From positions 55,035,001 through 55,099,000 of the forward strand of contig JAQMRL010000006.1 in assembly GCA_035578175.1 (NCBI GenBank): a stretch of DNA of 64,000 nt, in the 5' to 3' direction. Below, piece by piece: positions 22,745 through 33,629 of this stretch. Numbering within the stretch: the first letter of the stretch is position 1; each line of letters starts with the position of its first letter. Under the pieces are notes generated by a model. It had not been told where the DNA came from. It searched no databases and saw only the letters and a list, made by a program, of their open reading frames with translations. Source of the DNA: Catonia carolina. Lineage: Eukaryota; Arthropoda; Insecta; Hemiptera; Achilidae. The translations under genes and the position numbers were made by a program.

Positions 22745-22988
22745 TTATGCCCGTAACAGACAGGTGTAGTGTTAAATTATTTACACTCAATCTGTTAGTT
22801 CTGGGGCTACAAAAATAGTTATTTTTTATCCCATGATCAGCCAATTACATGACTGAAGTATTTAACAACCAAATAGGTAGAGGTGTAAAAGACACTGATC
22901 AGAGTTATCTCCTCTGATAGTAATGAATTTCATTATACAGTCAGACACCTTTGGTGAATGAAGTGAAAATGTCACTTGCAGGGTATAC
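22745..22988 (+). repeat. S4 SINE-like element, 5' part
   Basis: Starts tatgcccgtaacagacaggt and runs to gtcacttgcaggg, where it is cut off. It faces a minus-orientation S4 fragment at 23041. Confidence 0.75.
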
Positions 22989-23040
22989 TTTTACACCCTA
23001 CCGGTGTAAAATATGTTCTTAATAATAATGTTCGTAAAAT

Positions 23041-23166
23041 AATGTTCTTAAATGATTCAGTCATTTAATTGGCTGACCATGTGATAAGAAACAGAACTAT
23101 TTTTTTAACCCTGTAACTAACATATTGAGTGTAAATAATTTGACATTCCACCTGTCTGTTTTGGGA
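23041..23166 (-). repeat. S4 SINE-like element, 5' fragment
   Basis: First ~125 bases of S4 in minus orientation, ending ccacctgtctgttttggg. Confidence 0.7.
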
Positions 23167-23169
23167 AGT

Positions 23170-24105
23170 TTCTTTACTAAAATGTAGAAATGTTTATCTT
23201 TATTAACGTCAAGGAGATCCTGAACTGATCCTACTTGACAATAGAAATACGCGCACATGTAGACTACTTAAAGATGTATATAAATCTTTAAATTTAACAT
23301 AAATTTGGGTAGATCGTACTTGAAAGGTGTAGTATATTTATGTTTACAAATACTGGACGTGTAAATAGAAACAACACACATATCAATATGGAATAGCCTC
23401 TCCTCAAAGGTAAGCCCGTTCGCTGACGATCACAAACGTATACTTCCCCTATGTAGTATTCCAAGTTAATCTTCAGGACTTAATCCTCTGTAGTTGTGTC
23501 CCTCTTTGTCTATAACCTCCTATCTATCTCTCTTTTGATCCCCCCATCCTACCGCATTGCAGTGCTGCCACTACCTGCAATACTTGGGCCTAAGTCAACT
23601 GACATTGACAGGACACCGATTCTGTTGGTATGGGTAGATTCCCTTGACGGTCACTATAATCGGTAGGTGTGGGAGCAAGTAGATTACAAGCTTAATAAAC
23701 GCCGGCTTAAAATTGAACACTATGTCTCTATTAATAATTCAACATTGTTATTATTCCTATAATAACAATTATGTTCATCATAATTCATATTAATATAATA
23801 TAAATCATAAATTATGACAGATTTGATTTAGTTGCTGTTTCAAACTAATTTTATCACATAATAACATTTATATTAAATTTAATCATCAATTCTGTTGTAA
23901 ATTCTTAAAAGGTCAATTCGATTGTTATGAAATAAAGTTCGGTAAACCGCTTTAACATTTTTACTAATCTTTAGGAAGTACACTTGACTCATGGTAATCC
24001 GTTATACATAATATATAGGATAGTCCTACTACCGGATTATCAAAAATGACGGATTAGTGCAAATGCACATGATATACAGTAATTACTCTACTGCATTAAG
24101 TAATT
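23170..24105. other. No recognised feature
   Basis: Mixed-composition sequence, less AT-rich around 23400-23700. No open frame or known repeat recognised. Confidence 0.45.
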
Positions 24106-24106
24106 G

Positions 24107-24492
24107 TCCTTAACAAACAGGTGGAGTGTCAAATTATTTGCAATCTGTTAGTTGCAGAGCTAAAATAATTAGTTCTATTTCTTATCACATGGTCAGTTAA
24201 TGAAATGACTGAATAATTTATGAACAGAAGAGGCAGAGGTGTAAAAGACACTAATCAGAGTTATCTCCTCTGAAAGTAATGAATTTCATTATACATCCAG
24301 ATCCAGTGGTGAATAAAGTGAAGGTGTCTTTTGGAGAGTGGAAAATATGTGCTTTTCAGAGGGCCCGGCATGGTGATAAGCATACTTTTCCACTCAGTGA
24401 GGAAGGCAAAGGTAAACCAACTCACTTCTCGTTTTACTTAGTAAAACCTCTACAGGTTCAAACCAGCCTTCGGCTGATGACCTAAACAACAG
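24107..24492 (+). repeat. S4 SINE-like element, full length
   Basis: Complete + copy from taacaaacaggtggagtg to ctaaacaacag, open in the shared frame (MNFIIHPDPVVNKVKVSF). A (TA)n tract follows at 24498-24531. Confidence 0.8.
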
Positions 24493-24493
24493 C

Positions 24494-24531
<38 letters not shown>

Positions 24532-24537
<6 letters not shown>

Positions 24538-25590
24538 CATTATTTTTCCTTTGTTTGCATACACTACATACGAGGTGTGGCTATTAAATAACGAGACTGA
24601 GGTTGTGAAATATTTTATTTTTATTTAATTCTTTAAAATAACTTATTGTCACCTTCAATATACACTCCTTCTCTATTCCTACAACGCTCCATGCGAATTT
24701 GCCATTGTTGGAAACAGTGCTGGAAGTCATCTTCTGTCAGCTCCTTCAGGACACGTGCCGCTTTCTCTTTTACAGCTTCCACAGACTCAAATCTTGTCCC
24801 TTTTAATGCAGATTTCACCTTAGGAAACAGGTAGAAGTCACATGGTGTAAAATCTGGTGAATAAGGTGGAACACTGAGATGCTATACTTGGCTAGGAACC
24901 TCTTGACAGATAACGCGGAATGAGCTGGCGCATTGTCTTGGTGGAGAACCCATGATTTGTCCTTCCACATTTCGGAACGTTGTTTCCTTACTCTTTGACG
25001 TAGTTTAGAAAGTACCTCAAGGTAGTAATATTGATTAATTGTGTGACCTTCAGGAACCCAGTGGAGGTACACAATCCCATGGATATAAAAAAAACAATCA
25101 TATTGCTTTAAATTTTGACTTGCTCATTCGGGCTTTTTTGGCTCTTGATGAAGTTCGGCTCTTCCAGTGCATGGATTGGCGCTTCGTTTCCGGATAATAC
25201 GTAAAAGAACCACGTAAGAAAGCGGCACGTGTCCTGAAGGAGCTGATAGAAGATGACTTCCAGCACAGTTTCCAACAAAAGAAAATTCGCATGGAGCGTT
25301 GTAGGGATAGAGAAGGAGTGTATATTGAAGCTGACAATAAGTGATTACGTATAAAATAAAAATAAAATTTTTTACAACGTCAGTCTTGTTATTTAATAGC
25401 CACATCTTGTATATGATGTATAATGAACAGCCAAAACAAAACTAATTAAATATAACACTCACCTGAGAGTATTACATACATTCAAATCTTTCATCTCTCT
25501 CAGAGACATCCTCAGGAACTTATTACTAGAAAACAAACATATCACATTTAAAACAAGTATGGTCGAAGACCACGTCAATTACTTAATTAT
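24532..25590. mobile_element. Foldback element copy, one arm, split by mariner
   Basis: 24532-24570 and 25410-25590 together match the left arm of the foldback element at 27524-27874 (aaacattattttcctttgtt, then aatgaacagcc ... gagagtattacat). The mariner at 24571 is inserted at a TA in between. Confidence 0.65.
24571..25409 (-). mobile_element. mariner derivative with two 3' ends
   Basis: An 839-bp element at a TA duplication (24569-24570 and 25410-25411), with ~29-bp terminal repeats starting cgaggtgtggctattaaata. On the minus strand 25200 down to 24571 reads as the second half of a mariner transposase (PETKRQSMHWKS, KARMSKSKFKAI, then HQDNAPAHSALSVKRF, then KAARVLKELTEDDFQHCFQQ) with frameshifts and the last catalytic Asp region broken. 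The right part (25201-25409) is an inverted copy of the C-terminal and 3' region (24571-24780), so the true 5' end and N-terminus are absent. Confidence 0.75.
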
Positions 25591-25599
25591 TGTAGCAAC

Positions 25600-26630
25600 C
25601 ATGCCGCGCGCGATTATTCCGCTAAAATCCTAGAAAACTATAATTTTGGCAAAACCGTAAGGCTAGACCAATACGTTATCCGAAGAACACTAGAAATTGA
25701 ACACGTAAATTAAAAATAATAAACATTTTTAAGTCAAATTAATCTTAGCTTGATAAATTAAAAAAAAAATCACTATCAATAACTTCCTAGACGAGGACTT
25801 TCTCCTTAAATACTATCTTACTCAAGGTAAATACATCTTGAGTTTCCGTATCTATCGGATTACACAAAGTCATCATTCTATTAAATGGAGCATTGGTATC
25901 AGCAATTCGTTCTTGACGTTCGCTCATGAAACAAATTACCGAAGTCTCGTTGTAAATGGTAGAATGTACAAATTAATCATCGACAACAAAGAACTGTCAT
26001 CAATTTCACCGATCTATAAATTTCTTAAAAGCATTAAAGCTGCAGTTCTTCTTGTCTCTGAACTATCAAAAGAAAAAATTGCATTAATTGTAAATAGTAT
26101 AAATTTCCTGTAGCTTTGAGCTACAAATATCGTATGACAGAATGTACTACCATACGTTTATAGGCCCGGCATGAAAGAAGTCCGTTGTGTTTAAGAAGCT
26201 CTGTTTCTAAAACGACCGAACGGAAAACTTTTAACGCTGCAGAAAATTAAAGCCTGTTATTTCCTACGTTGATTAGTTTGATTTAAATTGTTTCATTAAA
26301 AATTTGTCGGAGATACAACAATTTACGTATAAAAAGTACCCAGTTCTTATTGCCAGTTTTCCATTATTGTTTTTTAAACGTCTGTTACTTCATCCAGGCT
26401 TTACAAAAAAAAAAAAAAAATTCGAGCTTTAAGTATGTTAAATATCACAGTTTTCTTTATAATATGAATATGTAAAAAGAAAAATCCGATGTTCCGTTTT
26501 AACTTGGCGTCCATTTAAAAAAAATGTTAATTTGGCTCTACGTAAAGATTGGGAAATGATGTTTCGACTGAACCAGGTATTTTAACAACAGTATTTTGAC
26601 AAGTATAGACTTTTGAATTTAAAATTACAA
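25600..26630. other. No recognised gene; one 91-codon open frame
   Basis: Unrecognised sequence. 25838-26113 is open on the + strand (contains LVVNGRMYKLIIDNKELSSI and ends NSINFL), but it starts at a non-ATG codon, has no motif I know and no neighbouring splice pattern. It may be chance. Confidence 0.3.
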
Positions 26631-26635
26631 ATAAA

Positions 26636-27018
26636 ACAGAAAATCGCTAATTACTGCTAATCGAATCTCACGAAAACTTGTGAAAAATCGATTTTTTTTT
26701 TAAGATTTCGGCCTTAGAATGCATTTTACGACAGGTATATAGGCCTATAATTAATTTTATAGGAGATAAAAAGATCTACAACTTTTAATCAAGCATTTTT
26801 CTCTACAGAGCCTAGTTTAGTGTGAAGAGTGATTTTCCTTATTTTTAAGCCGAACTGAGGTTGATTTTCATTTTGCGTCTTTCACTCATGATTAAAATTA
26901 GATTATGTTTATTAAGGTTAGTTTTTTTTATTTCTAATGTTTTATTACTAATGTTAGGTATATTGTTAATTATTTGCATTGGCAAGAGAAAGTTGTGTGA
27001 GTGTTTCACACCAGATTT
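26636..27018 (+). mobile_element. R1 element, 3' part
   Basis: Last ~380 bases of R1, from the cagaaaatcgctaattactg region to cacaccaga followed by T5. Confidence 0.75.
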
Positions 27019-27022
27019 TTAA

Positions 27023-27416
27023 CATTTTATTAACACGTGATATATGAAGTTAATGTAGGCCCCCTAAAATTTATGCTAGAATTTTCAATGAAAGATCATT
27101 TAGTCCAAAACAAAGAATCATTATCGTGTGAGGTCACAATAATGACCGTATCTGGTGGATATGATCAAAGCTATACGTTCTAAACGGTAGGATCGATTTT
27201 CGTCAAATTTATGTTCGGGTAAATTTCAACCGTATCGCCCGCCTAGCGGTTATTTCCAATTTTGTTGCGACAATGTAGCTATTAGATTTATCTCACAATG
27301 ACCAGTTACTGAAACCTCATTAAATTTCTCTTGGATTCTCAATCTAACACGTATTTTAGTTTAATTTTATTTTCGTTGATGCAGTTTTCTGAAAAGAAAT
27401 AAATTAAATCCAAATA
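27023..27416. other. No recognised feature
   Basis: Nothing recognised. Confidence 0.4.
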
Positions 27417-27523
27417 CAGGGTGGCCCGTATGTCGATTTTTCCAATATGGTCGGAAATCGGAAGGAAGATTAATGGAATAAGAAACCTACAGACAAAAAA
27501 AAATTATTATATTAACTGTACAT

Positions 27524-27874
27524 TATTTTATTAAACATTATTTTCCTTTGTTTGCACCACTACATATTTTATGATATATAATGAACAGCCAATAACAAAA
27601 CAAATTAAATAGTATATCAATCACCTCAGAGTATTACATTAATTCTAGATCTTTCGTCTCTCTCGTAGACATCTTCAGGATTAAAATACAAACACTAAAC
27701 ACATAAAACATTAAAACATTTAATTGGTTTAATGTTTTATGTGTTTAGTGTTTGTATTTTAATCCTGATGATGTCTCCGAGAGAGACGAAAGATCTAGAA
27801 TAAATGTAATACTCTGAGGTGAGTGATATATTTAATTTGTTTTGTTTTTGGCTGTTCATTATATATCATATATG
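27524..27874. mobile_element. Foldback element with 11-bp target duplication
   Basis: 351 bp flanked by TAACTGTACAT (27513-27523 and 27875-27885). About 27569-27716 and 27724-27869 are near-perfect inverted arms (e.g. ggattaaaatacaaacacta). It is inserted in the DUF4817-type transposon. A second copy of the left arm is at 24532-25590. Confidence 0.75.
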
Positions 27875-28139
27875 TAACTGTACATATATATTACCTTGAA
27901 AATGTTATAGCAGGTATTCAAAGTGTCCACCATAATTCTCTATACACTTTATACAGCGACTTAAAACTGATTCACAAATTTTTAACAGTAACATTTTATC
28001 GTCATTTACATATTCAAATGCAATTTCAATTGAACTTTTTAGTTCGTGCAAGTTTCATGGGTTGGAAGAATACACTAGTTCCTTTACAATGCCTCACAGT
28101 GAAAAATCATATGACGTTCATCATATGAAAAATCATAAG

Positions 28140-28880
28140 TCTGGTAACCGCGCAGGCCATTCGATTGTACCACGACGACCAATTCATTCATTAACTTTGG
28201 AATTTAAAAACTCACGAACTTCGATATCGAAATGTGCTGGGGCGCCATCTTGTTGCCAGATTTTTTTTGTAATCCCTAATGTGTGTACGTTGCAATATGT
28301 TCAATTCAGAACAATAAGCAAGCCCATGACGCAATGAGATGAGGATGATGTGTATGACGTGTAAATGAGATGTAGTCTTGTACTGACTCAGGTCGACCAT
28401 TCCTGAAAGAGTATGGTTAATTGAATCCCAACCATCAAAGTACACCGGCAACCACTGTCTAGTATTCAAATCCGTGTAAAAGTAACTACCTTTACTAGAA
28501 TTTGAACTAGGAACCTTCGTCTCGGAAAATCAGCTGTTAAACAGCTGATTTTGGCGACGACTTTACCTCTAGACCAACCCGGTGGGTTATTTTTGCCAGA
28601 TGAGCGATTGGATTTATTGTAAACAGGATTTTTTTCAAGTTCCGGAAATACTACTTTCTGCAGCATTTGTAAGTAATTTTCTTAGTTAACATTTCCCTCA
28701 AAAAAAATAAGGACCTATCAGTGCAGTACTCGAAATACCTCCCCATACCATAACACCAGGCACGTTAAGCTCTTTTTGAATTACAATATGAGGATTTGTA
28801 TCCGACCAGTACACGCAATTATGCCGGTTAACATGTCCATTGAATTCGAAACATGCCTCATCAGACTATAAAATTGATCG
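28140..28880 (-). pseudogene. DDE transposase fragments (DUF4817 class)
   Basis: Minus strand. About 28870-28720 reads SDEACFEFNGHVNRHNCVYW then SDTNPHIVIQKELNVPG and MVWGGISS, the hallmark FSDEA..F...G.VNRHN.RYW block of this insect transposase class. About 28190-28145 reads IGRRGTIEWPARLPDL, matching its WIGRRG.IEWPARSPDL block with the last catalytic Asp neighbourhood. Frameshifts and an S1 insertion between the two blocks show it is dead. Confidence 0.85.
28262..28592 (-). repeat. S1 tRNA-derived SINE, full length with target duplication
   Basis: 331 bp in minus orientation flanked by perfect 9-bp TTGCCAGAT (28253-28261 and 28593-28601). On the sense strand: ggttggtctagaggtaaag, the palindromic cagctgtttaacagctg, B box, body, then attacaaaaaaaa. 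It interrupts the transposase between its two conserved blocks. Confidence 0.92.
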
Positions 28881-29206
28881 CAAAAAGTTTGAATCGGCTT
28901 CTGCACGGGTAGCGACTGTCTCACCAAATTCCAACCGCCTTTCACTATCGTCCTCATGAAGCGCTTGGAGTAAAAATTAACGAAATGGCTTCAATTTTAA
29001 CTAAATTTTTGTGTGAGTTGCGAATCCGAAAACGTTTGTTTCTATATCTTGTAGTTTCTGACAATTGGGTGTGACGGACGGACAAAAGAATAGATGACAA
29101 TTTTAAAAATTGCCACCAGTAAATATAACTGTCCTGGTGTAAAGTTTCGTAACTTCCATTGGCCACACCAATCGAAACTGATCATCTCTCGTTTTGCGAT
29201 TTTTTT

Positions 29207-29899
29207 ACTTTCTCTTGCCTATATGAATATATAGGAAGGAAAGTATTGTTTTCATGTCGATTTTTCGAAATCGAGTTTTCACCAGATCTACACGTTTTCA
29301 GACACCCTAAAACCAAAAAAAACATGTTTTTAGCGATTGGTCTGCTTGTGTGTGTGTGTGTGTGTGCGCGCGCGCGCGCATGTGTGAACAGGATTTCTCA
29401 AGAACGAAACATCGTACGAACTTGAAACTTAAGTTACATACCACTAGAGGATGCGACACGAATATTTTCATAAAAATCGGTTAACCGGAAGTAGGCTAGT
29501 TGTTTATTCGTGTCATTTTTCACTTTTTTGCGATTTTCTCAAAAACGGCTCCTATGATTTTTTTAAATTGCCTTATTTACTATTTTTTTTATGCTCTACA
29601 AGATAGGGTAGGCGCCATGTTTGCTAAAATTCTAGGGGAGGCTGTTTTCTCGTAAAACATTTATATATTGAAAGTTGTAGAGAATTTGAAAACATACAAC
29701 TTTTATTTCAAATATTTTTTTACATATCGCTTAGTTTAGCGGTAATAAGCAATTCTGTGTTTTTTCTCACGAAAACGTGTAAAAAATCTATTTTTTTAAG
29801 ATTTCAGACTTAGCATGCATTTTACGACAAAAATGTATGTAATCAAATTTATATAAACTTTTTTCTCTACAGAGCCTAGTTTAGCGTGAAAGAGTACTA

Positions 29900-29933
<34 letters not shown>

Positions 29934-30047
29934 AGTAGGCCTATATTATTTTATGTGTTTATTTCTTATGTTTTATTACTAATTTTAGGTTATATTGTTA
30001 ATTATTTGCATTGGCAAGAGAAAGTTGTGTGAGTGTTTCACACCAGA
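29207..30047 (+). mobile_element. R1 element with (ATT)n replacement
   Basis: From actttctcttgcc to cacaccaga, T tracts on both sides. The segment after gcgtgaaagagt is replaced by an (ATT)n tract (29900-29931). GT/GC tract at about 29348-29382. Confidence 0.85.
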
Positions 30048-30052
30048 TTTTT

Positions 30053-31265
30053 AGTGGTATAACGTTCCCATTCCCTATTATAAAATTTGACGTGTGAGGT
30101 ATAATATTATTTTATGTGACTATGAAAGTTTATTGACATATTATCAAAATCGGATATAAAAGTAATTAAAATGAATACTGCTTGTAGTGTTAAACGAGAA
30201 ATTTATTGAGGGTTTACGATCATTTATTTAAATTCGTAAAAGTTAACAAAAATTGAAGAAAAAATATGAAATACTTTTTTAAAAAATCGAACTAAGCATC
30301 TCTTTAAGAAAATTCTATTATAAAAGGGACGTGTTATATAATACTAGCCTAAAAATTGAGAAGATTAAATTTCCAAAAAAAAGAAAAAAGTAATTCAATC
30401 ACACGGTTTTTTTTTATGTAGAATATAAAATAGAATAACACTATCCGTTCCCCCCCCCTCGATAAACACTGTCAATGTCAAAAAGTTTGAGAAGCATACC
30501 GTGAATGGTTTAGTGGCCGTTCAAGTGGATAATAAAATATTGCCAGAGGGTTATATGGGGAAAGGAATTCCAGTTTGATGGGATAGGTTATATCGTTATA
30601 TAACAGGGTATTCCTTAGCCTATTTCAGGTCAGTTTTCCTACGTTAAAATAGATAGATTCTGTTGAAAAGCGTCTCGATATTAGAATATATCTCTAAGCT
30701 TATATTATTCTATTATGTAACACATAAAATATGTTAATATTACTAAGGTGTAATATTTAAGCTTAAATTTATGTACATTGTTCGTTCTAGCTGAAGCTGT
30801 AAATATGTTGGTTAAATCTTTATACATCTTAATATTATTCCTGTTGTTTGTAACTGTACTTATTTTATGTATTTTATGGTAGAATGTCTCAACGAAATGA
30901 TCCTTTAAACCATAAGGGCTTTAAATTTCATGGTTATATTTTAATCAATTTGATTTTCTGTAGATTAAATCTTTTTTTGTCATGTCTACATTTAAAATCA
31001 TTATCTATGTAGTGAAGTATTTTATCATTTATCTTTAATTTAAATAATTTATTTCTACAGATACAGTGAATTCCCGATTATCCATATCTGCTTATCTGTC
31101 ATCCTGTTTCATTTTTGACTACCCTAGGACAAGGCTTTTAGTCATAGTTGGGTAGGTTAATTTCCTCCACCTCGTTCATGGGGCATTGTTGTAAATGCAT
31201 TAAAGGTTTTTTTGAAGAATGTCTATAGAAATAATTGTAAAAAAAATGGAAATAAAGTTTTATTA
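30053..31265. other. No recognised feature
   Basis: AT-rich with a poly-C run near 30451-30459; no coding or repeat match recognised. Confidence 0.45.
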
Positions 31266-31269
31266 TTAA

Positions 31270-31867
31270 CCCTTACAGTGCCTGGAGAATATTTTGTGAG
31301 TTCCTACTGAAAAATGCTACTTGTGTGTGATTTCTAGCATCTATCTATCCATAACATGGCTATTTTTTCAAGGTATCTTAATGACTTTGTTTTGTTCATA
31401 ATGAATTGATCTTGTATGACATTTAACTTGGAACACATTTCTTACAATTTAAAAATAAAATGATACATAGTAATTTTTTCATGGGAATTTCCTCTTCAAC
31501 TTAAAAAAATTACCCTAAAAAATTGTGTTATTCAATTTCATTTATATCACTTTAAAGACAATATTACGCAAAAACTACAAAAAAAATAATTTATTTATTT
31601 AAAAAAATAAAAATACTCCGATAAAAGTTTCAAAAATTTAATTTCTAGTTTTTTTAATCAATATGAATTAATTACATTCATAAAAAACTCAACATGTAAT
31701 TTATCAATCAATTTCTTACTGATTATTTTCATACGCTGTTTTTACAAATTGAGTGAAAAATAAAAATTCTATGAATTTTTTAGTCAACGTACTAATAAAA
31801 CGAAGACGCCGGCATTTTTTGGTAAAACTGCTGACGTTTTAATAATAGGACGCTGGCACTTTAAGGG
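31270..31867. mobile_element. piggyBac-like TTAA element, non-autonomous
   Basis: 598 bp between TTAA (31266-31269) and TTAA (31868-31871), with inverted ends cccttacagtgcc and ggcactttaaggg. No open frame. The ends and the TTAA target match the piggyBac class. Confidence 0.7.
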
Positions 31868-32040
31868 TTAATATTATCCCTCATAGCCTTATAAATATTT
31901 TTTTAAAAATGTTAGAAGAAGCTTTGAAGTTCGTAGAATAAGATGAACTTGTTCAGACAAGTTACTTTTTCATAAATGGTTGGATTTGGGCGCAAGAATA
32001 TGTCAAAAAGTAGGGAAACAAACATTAATAATACAGATTT

Positions 32041-32352
32041 GTACTTTCTCTTGACCTATATGAATATGTTTATTGGAAAGGAAAGTATTGTTTTCATGAA
32101 TTTTTTTTCAAATTGAGTTTTCACCAAAAATACACATTTTCAGTCCCCTGAACCCAAAATACATGTTTTTAGCATTGGTGTGTATGTGTAAACAAAATAT
32201 TCAATAACGGATTATTGTACAAAGTTGAAACTATGAATTTCTGTTAAATACTACCGGGGATCCGACATGAACATTTTAATAAAAATCAGTCGACCGGAAG
32301 TAGTAATTTATTCTTGCGATTTTTTACTTTTTAACAACTTTCTCAAAAACGG
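32041..32352 (+). mobile_element. R1 element, 5' part
   Basis: Diverged 5' third of R1 (actttctcttgaccta to tctcaaaaacggtt), followed at about 32365-32415 by a short piece in the opposite orientation (ttgagatattttg). Confidence 0.65.
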
Positions 32353-32418
32353 TTTTTACGCCTTACTTAAGTATCAAGTTTCACCTTATACGCTATTCTG
32401 TTCTTGAGATATTTTGTT

Positions 32419-32603
32419 TCATTTATTTAACGTTGCATCAACTGCAAAGGTCATTAGCGACGATGGTGGGGTGTAACTATGCCCAATTGAGGATGAAATG
32501 ATTTTTTGTAATGTATGAAAATATGCCTTGCATGAGTGGGATTCGAACCCACGACCGCATGATGAGAGGCGAGCACATTACCAACTACGCCAATGCGGCT
32601 GGC
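32419..32603 (-). repeat. S2 tRNA-derived SINE
   Basis: Minus-orientation copy, same 3' body type as 21444. B-box complement gggattcgaaccc at 32539-32551; head complement ccaatgcggctggc at the right end. Confidence 0.8.
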
Positions 32604-32787
32604 AAATTTATGATTTCTTTTCTAAATATGTGTTCTTCAAGTCAGGTATTTTAAGATGTAGTCTGAGATACTTGGAAGAGGTTTTTTAGTGGTATCGGAA
32701 TATTGTTTATTGTGATTGGAAGGCAGATTAATTTTTTTAGTGTAAATGTATGATTTCTTTTATTAGATATAATTCTCCAAATACGAT

Positions 32788-33475
32788 TTAAATTTTTTTT
32801 TTTTTTTTTTTACTTGTGAGGCCACAATGGACCACTTCAGCCACAACATGAAAGACTCTACTTCGATCTCTGAGCCTTGATCTTTACCCAGTATTCCCTC
32901 ATTCTTTGTGATCTCTGAGCCCGGAGTTCTTCCGTCACCCTCTGCACTCTTCTAGTCTTGGTTTCCGGTTCCAAAGCCAGATCCTTCAACTTTCTATAAC
33001 TTTCAGACTTGAACCTCACATCCTCCAGCGTCAACCCAAACCTTTCCAAGTCCTCCTTGACCTCCTTCGTCCAATTCAAACCGATTTTAAAATCCCAGAC
33101 ACTTTCAATAAGTCGTCTAAGTACTCTGTTCTCCGGTGTTCTAAGGATATGGCCCAAAAAGGAGATTCGTTTTTTCCTAATTGTGTCTAGTATTGGCTCC
33201 GAAATTTTATAGACTTCATTATTTGGTAGCAGTCTCCAACTATTATCTTTGTATATTCTCTTACCAATACAGGTTCTAAGGATTCTTCGTTCTAACGTCA
33301 GGATTCTGTGGGTTTTAGTTTTTTGTGACAGTTTTGTTAGGGTCTCTTCACAGTAAGTCACTGCAGGTTGTATTACCGTTTTGTAATGTCTTACCTTTGT
33401 ATTTACCGACATTGACTTCTTGTTGTATGTGGTATGGGTGATGAACTGAGCTCTCATTAACTTTTTGGTCCTTTA
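32788..33475 (-). mobile_element. LINE 3' end (reverse transcriptase C-terminus)
   Basis: A T-tract at about 32789-32810 marks the poly(A) tail on the minus strand. A 199-codon minus-strand frame (33457-32858) reads KVRHYKTVIQPAVTYCEETL near its start, then ERRILRTCIGKRIYKD and KKRISFLGHILRTPENRVLR. That is the conserved segment following the polymerase domain in many non-LTR retrotransposons (..YKT.I.PV.TYG.ET.., ..R..GHV.RM...R). The catalytic palm motifs are absent, so this is a 5'-truncated insertion. Its unbroken frame suggests it is fairly young. Confidence 0.85.
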
Positions 33476-33600
33476 TAATAATTATATAATTTATATAATT
33501 ATATAAATAATATTATATTATATTATAATATTATATAATATTATATTATAATTTATATAATTGGTCCTTTATATAATTTCGTATTATAATTATAATACGA
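33476..33600. repeat. A/T simple sequence
   Basis: Overlapping ATTATA-type palindromes; ggtcctttata occurs on both sides (33470 and 33563). Confidence 0.8.
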
Positions 33601-33629
33601 AACTATAGTAAATCAGCACTCGAGGAGAG

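Larger units (their letters stand above)
27417..29203 (-). mobile_element. DUF4817-type DDE transposon, decayed, with two insertions
   Basis: Starts with a cagggtggcccgta terminal motif of the type seen in this transposon class. On the minus strand it carries transposase fragments between about 28880 and 28140. A foldback element (27524-27874) and an S1 SINE (28262-28592) are inserted in it. The 5' end is lost where R1 begins at 29207. Confidence 0.7.

Noticed and set aside
25838..26113. 91-codon frame as a gene
   Set aside because: No ATG start, no motif, no splice partner; kept only as a note in the gap entry.
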